Source: FEB-22 sp003105195
GTDB lineage: Bacteria; Pseudomonadota; Alphaproteobacteria; Rhizobiales; Xanthobacteraceae
Direction of reading: 5' to 3'
DNA: 64,000 nucleotides
NCBI GenBank assembly: GCA_027493405.1
Contig: JAOSKV010000045.1
Coordinates: 1-64,000 of the forward strand
Below are positions 6,490 to 14,131 of this stretch, in pieces; the first letter of the stretch is position 1; every line of letters begins with the position of its first letter. The notes below the pieces were generated by a model that was not told the origin of the DNA, did not search any database, and saw only the letters and a program-made list of their open reading frames with translations. The position numbers and the translations under genes were made by a program.

Positions 6490-8541
6490 CTGCAGGATGA
6501 TGCCCCAGATTTCTTAACATTAGCTCAGGCCTCGGAGTATGTCGGGGTGTCGAAGGACACGCTCCGGCGCTGGGACGCGGCCGGACGCCTGAAATCCGTT
6601 CGGCGCCCGGGCAGCGGCTATCGCTTCTATCGTCGGCCGGACCTCGAGCCCTTCAGACTCGAATATAAGCGAGCCGAACAGGCAGCCGAGCAGCCGGACC
6701 ATATGTTCCAAAGCCTCACTGCAGATATCGAGGCGAACGCCAAGGTCCGTGAGCCTCAACAAGGCGCCCATCGGGCCGTGCGGACTCATTTCGAGGTCTC
6801 GGATGAACCGGTGATCCTGCAAATCCCGGTCGGTTGTGGCAAGACGGGTGTCATCGCGACGCTGCCATTTGGCATCGCCAAGGGCCGTGCGCTCGTCATT
6901 ACGCCGAACCTGACGATCCGCACCGGCGTTGCCGAAGCGCTCGACATCAGCAACCCGAAGAATTTTTGGAGGCGAACCGGCGCTCTTCATGACTTCTCGG
7001 CTGGGCCATTTCGGGCTGTGCTAGATGGCGTCGACGCCAATCTCCACGACTGCAACGCAAGTCACTTCGTGGTGACGAACATCCATCAGTTGGCCAGTTC
7101 TGCCGACCGCTGGCTCCCGCAGTTTCCGCCCAACTACTTCGACATGATCATGATCGACGAGGGGCATCACAATGTTGCTCCGAGCTGGACGAAAGTCTTC
7201 GACCGCTTCCCGAACGCGAAGGTGGTCAGCCTGACCGCAACCCCGTTTCGGGGCGATGGGTCACGGCCGGTCGGCAAGGTCATCTACCGCTACCCGTTCA
7301 CCCGGGCGATGGTGAAGGGCTACATCAAGCAGATTCATTCCCGTAACGTCGCACCGTCGGAATTGTCCTTTACCTATCGCGATGACACGAAGCGCCACAC
7401 CCTGGAGGAGGTATTGGCGCTGCGCGAGCATTCATGGTTTCGCCGAGGCGTCGCGTTGGCGCCCGAGTGCAATCGACACATCGTCGACGCCAGCATCAAA
7501 TACCTTCAGGAGTTGCGGGAGCGTAGCGGCTTCCGACACCAGATCATAGCCGTTGCCTGTTCTGTCGATCATGCACGCCAGGTGCGTTCGCTCTATGAGG
7601 AGCGCGGCGTCAAGGCCCACGAAATCTACGGTGAGATGGATAGGGACAAGCAGGACGCGGTTTTGGCCGACTTGCGGAGCGGTAAGCTCGATTGCATCGT
7701 GCAGGTGCAGATGCTGGGGGAAGGATTTGATCATCCCCCCCTCAGCGTCGCGGCAATCTTCAGGCCGTTCGCGAGCCTGTCGCCCTATATCCAGTTCGTC
7801 GGCCGGGTGATGCGGGTGGTGCACGAGGCGAAGCCGGATCACCCCGACAACAACGCGTTCGTGGTATCGCATGTCGGCTTGAACACCGACGCCCATTGGG
7901 ACGACTTCCGCGAGCTCGACTTCGACGACCAGGCGATGGTCAAGAAGTGGCTAGAAGCCGGGGATGGGAACATCGACGTCGCGGGAAACGGAGAGCCACG
8001 TCGATTTGATGTCGGCATGCTCGTCGACAACGAAATCATCGGCTCCTTTATCAACCGCTCATTCCTCGACCCGGAGGACGATCGTGTCTTGGACGAGATG
8101 CTCGATCACGACATCGGCGGCGGCTTGCGGCTCCGCGACTTGGTGAACAAGGAACAGCTCCGCGAGACGTTGCGGCGCAAGCAGCAAGAGATATCCGCCA
8201 TCACAAGCGGCGACGTCCCGGTGCAACCTCAGGCGCGGCGCGTTCAAGCGAGAAAACGGCTCTCGCAACGCACCGGCTCAGTGGTCGCGCGTATTCTCAA
8301 GGATCTCAAGTTGTCGCCGAGCGGCAGGGAAGTCGGAAAGCGGGACAAGACCGTCGCTGGACGGGATAACAGGGCGGCAGTGACGTCGTTGCTGAACAAG
8401 GCGATCAACGAACATCTCGGAATCAAGTCCAAAGGCCGGAAAACTCCGGATGCTGACGACAATGAAGACGCGTTGGCAGCCCTAGACATGTTGGGTGATG
8501 GAGTTAGGGATTCTCTGAGGGGGAACAGCGACGATGCCTAA
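6487..8541 (+). CDS. HTH (MerR/excisionase-like) plus superfamily 2 DEAD/DEAH helicase
   Basis: The 684-aa protein begins with a helix-turn-helix of the MerR/excisionase type (LTLAQASEYVGVSKDTLRRW, residues 11-30, then GSGYRFYRRPDLE). A type III restriction-like SF2 helicase core follows: motif I VGCGKT (115-120), motif II DEGH (224-227), motif III TATPF (250-254), motif V GEGFDHP (411-417) and motif VI QFVGRVMR (436-443). The C-terminal 200 residues are basic and unrecognised. No nuclease or methylase domain is visible. It is divergent from the GTPase-protease unit and overlaps the next small gene by 8 bp. It is likely a DNA translocase of a defence locus with its own DNA-binding head. Confidence 0.8.
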   Translation: MLQDDAPDFLTLAQASEYVGVSKDTLRRWDAAGRLKSVRRPGSGYRFYRRPDLEPFRLEYKRAEQAAEQPDHMFQSLTADIEANAKVREPQQGAHRAVRTHFEVSDEPVILQIPVGCGKTGVIATLPFGIAKGRALVITPNLTIRTGVAEALDISNPKNFWRRTGALHDFSAGPFRAVLDGVDANLHDCNASHFVVTNIHQLASSADRWLPQFPPNYFDMIMIDEGHHNVAPSWTKVFDRFPNAKVVSLTATPFRGDGSRPVGKVIYRYPFTRAMVKGYIKQIHSRNVAPSELSFTYRDDTKRHTLEEVLALREHSWFRRGVALAPECNRHIVDASIKYLQELRERSGFRHQIIAVACSVDHARQVRSLYEERGVKAHEIYGEMDRDKQDAVLADLRSGKLDCIVQVQMLGEGFDHPPLSVAAIFRPFASLSPYIQFVGRVMRVVHEAKPDHPDNNAFVVSHVGLNTDAHWDDFRELDFDDQAMVKKWLEAGDGNIDVAGNGEPRRFDVGMLVDNEIIGSFINRSFLDPEDDRVLDEMLDHDIGGGLRLRDLVNKEQLRETLRRKQQEISAITSGDVPVQPQARRVQARKRLSQRTGSVVARILKDLKLSPSGREVGKRDKTVAGRDNRAAVTSLLNKAINEHLGIKSKGRKTPDADDNEDALAALDMLGDGVRDSLRGNSDDA

Positions 8542-8773
8542 GGTGAGAGACATCCTCGTCCACGTGGGCGTCGAGCAGGCCCAGCGTCAGCGAAAGTGCC
8601 GGCGAAACACGGCGCATCTGATCGCGAAGGGCGAAATGTGCCTCGTAGTGAGGACCGGCCCGACCAACGACGACTACAGCTATAGCCGAGAAGCTGCGAA
8701 GCCGATGCTCGATGCGGCGTGGGCTAAGCTGAAAGCCCTCTATACGGGTCTCGGGCTTGCGCCGCCGGCTTAG
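8534..8773 (+). CDS. 79-aa protein paired with the helicase, half zinc-site
   Basis: Its ATG overlaps the end of the helicase gene by 8 bp, so it is translationally coupled to it. The segment KCRRNTAHLIAKGEMCLVV contains Cys22, His28 and Cys36 in the arrangement seen in small PARP-finger-like zinc modules. Where such modules usually carry a second cysteine pair there is YSYSREAAKPML, so any metal site is incomplete. The C-terminus is helical. I do not recognise a named family. Conserved coupling to the helicase would make it an accessory or nucleic-acid-binding subunit. Confidence 0.7.
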   Translation: MPKVRDILVHVGVEQAQRQRKCRRNTAHLIAKGEMCLVVRTGPTNDDYSYSREAAKPMLDAAWAKLKALYTGLGLAPPA

Positions 8774-9112
8774 AAGCCGGACGAGAGTCCGCCCCAGAGT
8801 GATGCGATCCGGCAAAGAACCGATCGCGTCGCATTCCTCGGTTGACGGTGATGGATGGGAAAGCCGTTGATCTGATGCGTCCCTGGCTGGCGTAAACTCA
8901 GGCTGTGTCGATGCCTGTCCTCGAACGAATGTCCGTTACGGCGATGGCGCGAGAATACCCGGCAGTGACGCTGTCACGAAATCGTAAGCCGACGAGCAAC
9001 GAACCAATGAGAACGCCGGAGGCCGCCTAACACCGCCCACTCTACGACAACAAATATTTCCCAGTATATCCTAGCGGAGTGGATTGAAGGAAATCGTAGA
9101 TTCGGCGGAATT
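8774..9112 (+). other. gene-free stretch between accessory block and tRNA-Arg
   Basis: No open frame with protein-like composition and no known RNA is visible in these 339 bases. The stretch separates the helicase unit from the 3' end of tRNA-Arg and turns AT-rich next to the tRNA (9050-9070). It is where an attachment site or integrase remnant would be expected; I see neither. Confidence 0.5.
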
Positions 9113-9189
9113 TGGCGCGCCCGAAGAGATTCGAACTCCTGACCCCCAGATTCGTAGTCTGGTGCTCTATCCAGCTGAGCTACGGGCGC
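9113..9189 (-). tRNA. tRNA-Arg (anticodon ACG)
   Basis: The minus strand gives a complete 77-nt cloverleaf. The acceptor stem GCGCCCG/CGGGCGC closes with discriminator G and an encoded CCA. The D-arm is AGCTCAGCTGGATAGAGC, the anticodon stem-loop has ACG in the loop CTACGAA, and the T-loop is GTTCGAATC. ACG is read as ICG after deamination and decodes CGU/CGC/CGA. Its 3' end faces the accessory region at 1-8773, the usual polarity for island integration. Confidence 0.97.
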
Positions 9190-9311
9190 ACACCCTCGGG
9201 GGAAATCCACCCCGGTCCGGGCCCCGGATAGGTAGAGAATCGCCACGGCCTTGGCAAGGGCGGGCGGGGGCGGCGAGAACCCGGGCGTCCAGGAGGCGGA
9301 AACGCGGCCGC

Positions 9312-10784
9312 TCAGGCGCTGGCGCGCTCGCGGCGGGCGCCGAGCTCGACGGCGCGGTCCGGGATGATGACGCGGAAGGTGGCGCCGATGGTGCCCTCGA
9401 CCAGGCGGATCTCGCCGCCATGGGCGCGCACCAGGTCGGCCGCGATCGCGAGCCCGAGGCCGCTGCCGCCGGGGCGGGTCGAGCCCTGGAACGCCTCGAA
9501 CAGGTGGGCGCGCGCCTTCCCGGCGACGCCGGGCCCGGTGTCGGCCACCTCGATCACCACCACGGCGCCCTCGCGCCGGCCGGTGAGGCGGATCTGGTCG
9601 CGGCTCGGATCGTTGGGCGCGCGCGCCTCGAGCGCCTGCGCGGCATTGCGCGCGAGGTTGAGCAGCACCCGGAACAGCTGGTCGGGGTCGGCATCGACCT
9701 GCAGCCCGCGCTCCACCGCGTCGACCCAGCGGATGGCGGAGTCCTCGCCGAGGCCCAGCGTCTCGCGCAGCTCCGCCACCATCCCCTGCAGGGGCACCAG
9801 GCGGCGCTCGGGCGGCGGCTCCTGCACCTGGCCGTAGGAGAGCGTCGCCTGGCAGAACGCGATGGCGCGCTCGAGCGTGCGCATCAGCTTGGGCGCGAAA
9901 CGCTGCACGCCGGGGTCGGGGAGCGAGGAGAGCCGGTCGGAGAACAGCTGCGCCGAGGCGAGCAGGTTGCGCAGGTCGTGGTTGATCTTGGAGACCGCGA
10001 GGCCGAGCGCGGCGAGGTGGCTCTTCTGCTGCAGCATCGAGGCGAGGTTGCGCTGCATGTCGGCGAGCTCGCGCTCGGTGGTGCCGATCTCGTCGCGGCG
10101 CGCGGAGGGGCGGATGATGCGGCCCGGGTTCTCGGGGTCGTCGCGGAACGCCACCATGTGCTCGGTGATGCGCCGCATCGGCCGCACGAAGGTGTAGTGC
10201 AGCGTGAGATAGACGAGCGTCGCCGTGATCGCCGAGATGATCAGCGAGAGCAGCAGGATGTTGGTCGAGAAGCGGAACATCGCCTGCTTGAGCGGCCCGA
10301 CCGCGAGCACGATCTCGACGAACTCGCCGCCCATCGGCGCCGGGCCGATCGCCCGGATGGTGTCGTGGTCGGCGCACCAGAACATGCTCTCGAAGGCGCC
10401 GATGATCGCGCGCATCGCCGAGGTGTCGCGCACGTCGATCTCCTGGTGCACGCTCTCGCTCGCGCCCGAGATCGCCAGCAGCCGGCGCTGCTGGCCGATC
10501 TTCATGGCGACCGCCTTGGCGCCGACCGCGCCGAGGATGTGGCGCGCGAGGTCGTCCGGCACGGTGCCGCTCGGCGCCGCCTCCAGCATCATGGCGGCGA
10601 CGTGGGCGGCGGCGAGCCGGTCCTTGAGCCAGGTGATGCGGAAATTGGCGATCGAAGGCACATAGATCAGCACCTCCGCGATCATCACGAACAGCACCGT
10701 GAGGACGAGGAGCTTGCCCGAGAGGCCGAGGCGCGGAATCCGCCCCCGCACCCCCGTCGCGCCATTGTTCGGTCCTGCGCTCAT
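9312..10784 (-). CDS. membrane sensor histidine kinase
   Basis: The 490-aa protein has two membrane segments (about 23-45 and 174-198) around a periplasmic sensor region. HAMP-like sequence follows at 199-250. The phospho-acceptor His269 lies in SKINHDLRNLL, the N-box in NLARNAAQAL (Asn380), the G1 box is DTGPGV (415-420) and the G2 box GGSGLGLAI (439-447). It should autophosphorylate in response to an envelope signal and pass phosphate to a response regulator. None is adjacent, so it is an orphan. It is the last gene of a minus-strand run, 16 bp after the oxidoreductase gene start region. Confidence 0.9.
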   Translation of the reverse strand: MSAGPNNGATGVRGRIPRLGLSGKLLVLTVLFVMIAEVLIYVPSIANFRITWLKDRLAAAHVAAMMLEAAPSGTVPDDLARHILGAVGAKAVAMKIGQQRRLLAISGASESVHQEIDVRDTSAMRAIIGAFESMFWCADHDTIRAIGPAPMGGEFVEIVLAVGPLKQAMFRFSTNILLLSLIISAITATLVYLTLHYTFVRPMRRITEHMVAFRDDPENPGRIIRPSARRDEIGTTERELADMQRNLASMLQQKSHLAALGLAVSKINHDLRNLLASAQLFSDRLSSLPDPGVQRFAPKLMRTLERAIAFCQATLSYGQVQEPPPERRLVPLQGMVAELRETLGLGEDSAIRWVDAVERGLQVDADPDQLFRVLLNLARNAAQALEARAPNDPSRDQIRLTGRREGAVVVIEVADTGPGVAGKARAHLFEAFQGSTRPGGSGLGLAIAADLVRAHGGEIRLVEGTIGATFRVIIPDRAVELGARRERASA

Positions 10785-10800
10785 CGGCTCGACCTATAGC

Positions 10801-12222
10801 TCACCCGAGTCGGCGCAACAACGCGATGATTCTCCGCACCCAGGGGCTCGCGGCGCCGGGCGCATAGAAGCCGACGGCGGCGCGCTTGCCGATCTCGGCG
10901 AGCGTCGGATAGGGCAGCACCAGGTCGAGCAGGGCGCGAACCGTCAACCTTTGCGAGATCGCCAGCGTCCAGGTCGCGATCAATTCACCTGCACCGCGGC
11001 CGACGATGGTGGCGCCGAGGATGCGGCCGCGGGCGTCGGTCACGACCTTGATGTGGCCGTGGGTCTCGCGCTCGGCCTGGGCGCGGTCGTTCTCGTGATA
11101 GGGCCAGCGCAGCACGCGGATCGCGCGGTGGCGCTCGCGCGCCTCGACCTCGGTGAGCCCGACCTGGGCGAGCTCGGGATCCGTGAAGGTCACCCAGGGG
11201 ATCGCGGCGGCGTCGGCGCGCACCGGCAGGCGGAACAGCGCGTTCCGGATCACCAGCCCGGCGTGATAATTGGCGACATGGGTGAAATTCCCGCCCGCGA
11301 CGTCGCCGATCGCGTAGACGCGGCGGTTGGTGGTGCGCAGCCGCCGGTCGACCACGATGCCGCGCGGATCGCTGGCGATGCCGGCCGCCTCGAGGCCGAG
11401 GCCCGCGACATTGGGGGAGCGCCCGGTCGCGACCAGCAGGTGGCTCGCCGCGATCGCCTCCGCGCCGGCCGCGCCTTCGACGAAGACGCGCACCTTCTCG
11501 CCGTCCGGCTCGACCCGCACGACCTTCACGCCGGCGCGCACGACCACGCCCTCGCGCGCGAGCGCGTCGAGCACCACGGCGGCGCATTCCTCGTCGTCGC
11601 GCGCGAGCGGGCGCGCGGCCTCGAGCACGGTCACCGCGGCGCCGAGCCGGCGATGCGCCTGGGCGAGCTCGAGGCCGATCGGACCGCCGCCGATGACGAC
11701 CAGGTGCTCGGGGCTGCGGGTGAGCTCGAAGACGGTCTCGTTGGTGAGATGCGGCGTCGCCTCGAGCCCGGGAATCGGCGGGAGCGCGGGCGAGGAGCCG
11801 GTCGCGATCACGAAGCGGCGCGCCCTGATCGCGGTCCCGCCGACCGTGACGGTCGCGCGGTCCTGGAAGCGCGCCTCGCCCGCGATCACGCGCACGCCGA
11901 GGCCGGTGAAGCGCTCCTTGGAGTCGTTCGGCGCGATCGCGGCGATCACGCCCTTCACGTGGGCCTGCACGCGCGCGAAGTTGACGACCGGGGCGGTCAT
12001 GCCGATGCCGAAGGCGGACGCTTCGGCGTGGGCCGCGGCATGCCTGCCGGCGGCGAGCAGCGCCTTGGAGGGGACGCAGCCGGTGTTCAGGCAGTCGCCG
12101 CCCATGCGGCCGCGCTCGACCAGCACCACGGGCACGCCGAAGGCCGCGGCGGCGGCCGCGACCGAGAGGCCGCCGGAGCCGGCGCCGATGACGCAGATGT
12201 CGGGCGTGAGAACCTCCCCCAT
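10801..12222 (-). CDS. FAD-dependent pyridine nucleotide-disulfide oxidoreductase (Lpd/MerA-like)
   Basis: The product (473 aa) has an N-terminal FAD motif (GAGSGG, residues 13-18). The redox disulfide is CLNTGCVPSK (Cys44, Cys49), the NAD motif VVIGGGPIGLELAQ, and the second FAD motif YAIGDVAGG. Lipoamide dehydrogenases carry HPT..E near the C-terminus; here it is PYPTLAEIGK, so the active-site histidine is a tyrosine, as in mercuric reductases. The mercury-binding N-terminal domain and C-terminal cysteine pair are absent. It is more likely a general flavin reductase than a lipoamide dehydrogenase of a 2-oxoacid complex. It lies with a TVP38-type membrane protein, a common pairing. Confidence 0.85.
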   Translation of the reverse strand: MGEVLTPDICVIGAGSGGLSVAAAAAAFGVPVVLVERGRMGGDCLNTGCVPSKALLAAGRHAAAHAEASAFGIGMTAPVVNFARVQAHVKGVIAAIAPNDSKERFTGLGVRVIAGEARFQDRATVTVGGTAIRARRFVIATGSSPALPPIPGLEATPHLTNETVFELTRSPEHLVVIGGGPIGLELAQAHRRLGAAVTVLEAARPLARDDEECAAVVLDALAREGVVVRAGVKVVRVEPDGEKVRVFVEGAAGAEAIAASHLLVATGRSPNVAGLGLEAAGIASDPRGIVVDRRLRTTNRRVYAIGDVAGGNFTHVANYHAGLVIRNALFRLPVRADAAAIPWVTFTDPELAQVGLTEVEARERHRAIRVLRWPYHENDRAQAERETHGHIKVVTDARGRILGATIVGRGAGELIATWTLAISQRLTVRALLDLVLPYPTLAEIGKRAAVGFYAPGAASPWVRRIIALLRRLG

Positions 12223-12306
12223 CCCCTCTCCTGTCAGGCGACGGATGCCCGTCGCCGCGCGGGCAAGCCCGGAAACGCGAGGTCGTCCGGGGTCATGCGC
12301 CGGCGA

Positions 12307-13134
12307 TCACGGGCACGGGTCGGGCGCGCGGGTGCGGCGCCATTTCACGACCACCGGGATCAGCGCGACCAGGCCGAGCACCACGAAGGCGCCGAGCAGC
12401 TGCGGCGTGAGCAGCATCTTCAGGTCGAAGTCGAGGGCGCAGTCGGCGCGGCCGGCGGCGAGGCAGTTGCGATAGGCGGCCCGCTGGACCGCGATCACGC
12501 TGTCGAGGCCGGCGCCGAGGAACGCGAAGGCGAACGTGCCCGGGACGATGCCGATGGCGGTGGCGGCGACGAAGACCGGCAGGCGGACGCCGGCGAGCGC
12601 CGGCGCCAGGTTGACGAGCCAGAACGGGAAGGCCGGAACGAGGCGCAGGAACAGGAGATAGCTGAACGCATGGGCGCAGAAGCCCTGGGTCACCTTGGTG
12701 ACGCGCGGACCCGCCCCGCGCACCAGCGCCTCGCCGATGGCGGAGCGCGCGACCAGGAAGATGACGGTGGCGCCGACCGTCGCGCCGACCACCGCGGCGC
12801 AGCCGCCCGCCGCCGCGCCGAACAGGGCGCCGCCCGCGACCGTGAGCACGACCGCGCCGGGAAGCGACAGGGCGACCGCGACGATGTAGATCCCCGTATA
12901 GGCCGCGAGCGCGGCCGCGCCGTGGGCCGAGATGAAGCCGTCGATCGCCATGCGGTGGCGCACCAGCGTCTCGAGCGAGAGATGGCCGTGCAGGCCGGAC
13001 GCGAACACCAGCACCATCACGGCCGCGATCGCGGCAAGCGGCAGCAACCGGCGCAGCGGCAGCGCGGACGCGCGCGCGACCGGCGCATGGGGCGCCGGAA
13101 GGCTGCGCGGCCGCTGGTCGGCAGGCACGGTCAC
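12307..13134 (-). CDS. TVP38/TMEM64 (VTT-domain, DedA-like) membrane protein
   Basis: A multi-spanning protein of the TVP38/TMEM64 (SNARE-associated) family. An N-terminal hydrophobic helix (LLPLAAIAAVMVLVFASG) is followed by the domain core with SLPGAVVLTVAGGALFG, FLLRLVPAFPFW-like sequence (LFLRLVPAFPFWLVNLAPAL) and GIVPGTFAFAFLGAG. Members are linked to lipid scrambling or membrane homeostasis. A cysteine pair in CLAAGRADCALDF sits in the C-terminal loop. The start is uncertain: I take GTG 13134 (VTVPADQ), but a TTG at 13170 is also in frame. It is probably co-transcribed with the downstream oxidoreductase. Confidence 0.85.
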   Translation of the reverse strand: MTVPADQRPRSLPAPHAPVARASALPLRRLLPLAAIAAVMVLVFASGLHGHLSLETLVRHRMAIDGFISAHGAAALAAYTGIYIVAVALSLPGAVVLTVAGGALFGAAAGGCAAVVGATVGATVIFLVARSAIGEALVRGAGPRVTKVTQGFCAHAFSYLLFLRLVPAFPFWLVNLAPALAGVRLPVFVAATAIGIVPGTFAFAFLGAGLDSVIAVQRAAYRNCLAAGRADCALDFDLKMLLTPQLLGAFVVLGLVALIPVVVKWRRTRAPDPCP

Positions 13135-13316
13135 GGGGGCTCGGGGTCCTCTGGCTTCACCAATTTCCAACGAAACCGGTCACCACGAGGTATACACGAG
13201 GCGCGACCTCCGCGACCGGCTTTCACCGGCATTTGACGGCCTCTCACGCGGGCTTGCCGCGGGCGTGATCGGGTGCACGTCGGCGTGGGCCGGGCAGACG
13301 GGCCGCAGCCCGAGGG

Positions 13317-13410
13317 CTCCCTGCCCCCTTCGTGCGGGAGGGGAGGCCACGCATTCCGAGCATGCGGGCCACCCCCTCCGCCACAAGGGGGAGGGCCGGC
13401 CCTCCCCGAG
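13317..13410. repeat. C-rich/G-rich palindromic repeat in the TVP38-rpmH gap
   Basis: Two adjacent imperfect hairpins (CCCTGCCCCC...GGGAGGGG and CCCCCTCCGCCACAAGGGGGAGGG) resemble intergenic palindromes common in Hyphomicrobiales genomes. The rest of 13171-13617 holds only the rpmH promoter and leader; no gene is seen. Confidence 0.5.
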
Positions 13411-13476
13411 ACACTGCGCCGCAACCCCCTCGCACGTCTGGCATTTCCATATCCGGGTCGGGGGCCGGGGGTCGCA

Positions 13477-13506
13477 TTGACTTGGCGGCGTGGGGTCCCT
13501 TATAAG
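13477..13506 (+). promoter_or_regulatory. rpmH-rnpA-yidC promoter
   Basis: TTGACT at 13477-13482 and TATAAG at 13501-13506 are separated by 18 bp and lie about 110 bp before rpmH. This is the best sigma-70-like match in the region and fits the strong expression expected for a ribosomal protein gene. Confidence 0.65.
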
Positions 13507-13617
13507 CCGCGGGACTTCGAGCGCCGTTGGCCACCGGCCGGAATTCGCGCACGCGACCCCGGCGCCGCTCATCCGGAAGAATTCCCACAAGGCCGCCACC
13601 AGCGGAGAGTGAGACCC

Positions 13618-13752
13618 GTGAAACGGACCTATCAACCGAGCAAGCTCGTGCGCAAGCGCCGTCACGGCTTCCGCACCCGCATGGCCACCAAGGGCGGTCG
13701 CCGGGTCCTCAATGCGCGGCGGGCCCGCGGACGCAAGCAGCTGAGCGCCTGA
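13618..13752 (+). CDS. rpmH: 50S ribosomal protein L34
   Basis: The 44-aa basic protein starts at GTG with the invariant KRTYQPSKLVRKRRHGFR and ends in GRKQLSA. Length and sequence match L34 exactly. It is the first gene of the conserved rpmH-rnpA-yidC-engB run and lies 22 bp before rnpA. The GTG start is chosen because the family begins one residue before KRTYQPS and a purine-rich site (GGAGAG) lies upstream. Confidence 0.97.
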   Translation: MKRTYQPSKLVRKRRHGFRTRMATKGGRRVLNARRARGRKQLSA

Positions 13753-13774
13753 TCCCATCCCAGGAACCGTTCCC

Positions 13775-14131
13775 ATGGAACGGCTCAAGCAGCGCGAGGA
13801 CTTCTTGGCCGCCGCGTCCGGAGCCAAGGCACCGGGCGCGGGCTTCGTGCTGCAGTCGCGCGGGCGCGGCGACGAGGGGCCGGCACGGTTCGGGTTCACG
13901 GTGTCGCGCAAGGTCGGCACGGCGGTCGAGCGCAACCGGGTGCGCCGGCGCCTGCGCGAGGTCGTGCGGCGCCACACCGGCCTCGCCCGCGCGGGGCACG
14001 ACTATGTGCTGGTCGGCCGGCGGGCGGCGCTCGCCCTGCCGTTCGAGCGGCTGACCACCGAATTCGAGGCCGCGCTGCGCCGCGTCCACGGCAAGCGCGC
14101 GCAGCGGGCCAGAACCGAGCAGAGCCGATGA
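13775..14131 (+). CDS. rnpA: ribonuclease P protein component
   Basis: The 118-aa basic protein matches RnpA: LKQREDF at the N-terminus, FGFTVSRKVGTAVERNRVRR (the conserved RNR RNA-binding motif) and YVLVGRRAAL. It binds the RNase P RNA and helps process tRNA 5' ends. It lies between rpmH and yidC as in most bacteria, and its stop overlaps the yidC start by 4 bp (ATGA). Confidence 0.96.
   Translation: MERLKQREDFLAAASGAKAPGAGFVLQSRGRGDEGPARFGFTVSRKVGTAVERNRVRRRLREVVRRHTGLARAGHDYVLVGRRAALALPFERLTTEFEAALRRVHGKRAQRARTEQSR

Noticed and set aside
10699..13236. Very long open frame (845 codons) on the plus strand across the kinase, oxidoreductase and TVP38 genes
   Set aside because: Arg/Gly/Asp/Ala-rich low-complexity translation with no domain. 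It is the antisense shadow of GC-rich genes; the minus-strand genes have complete motifs.
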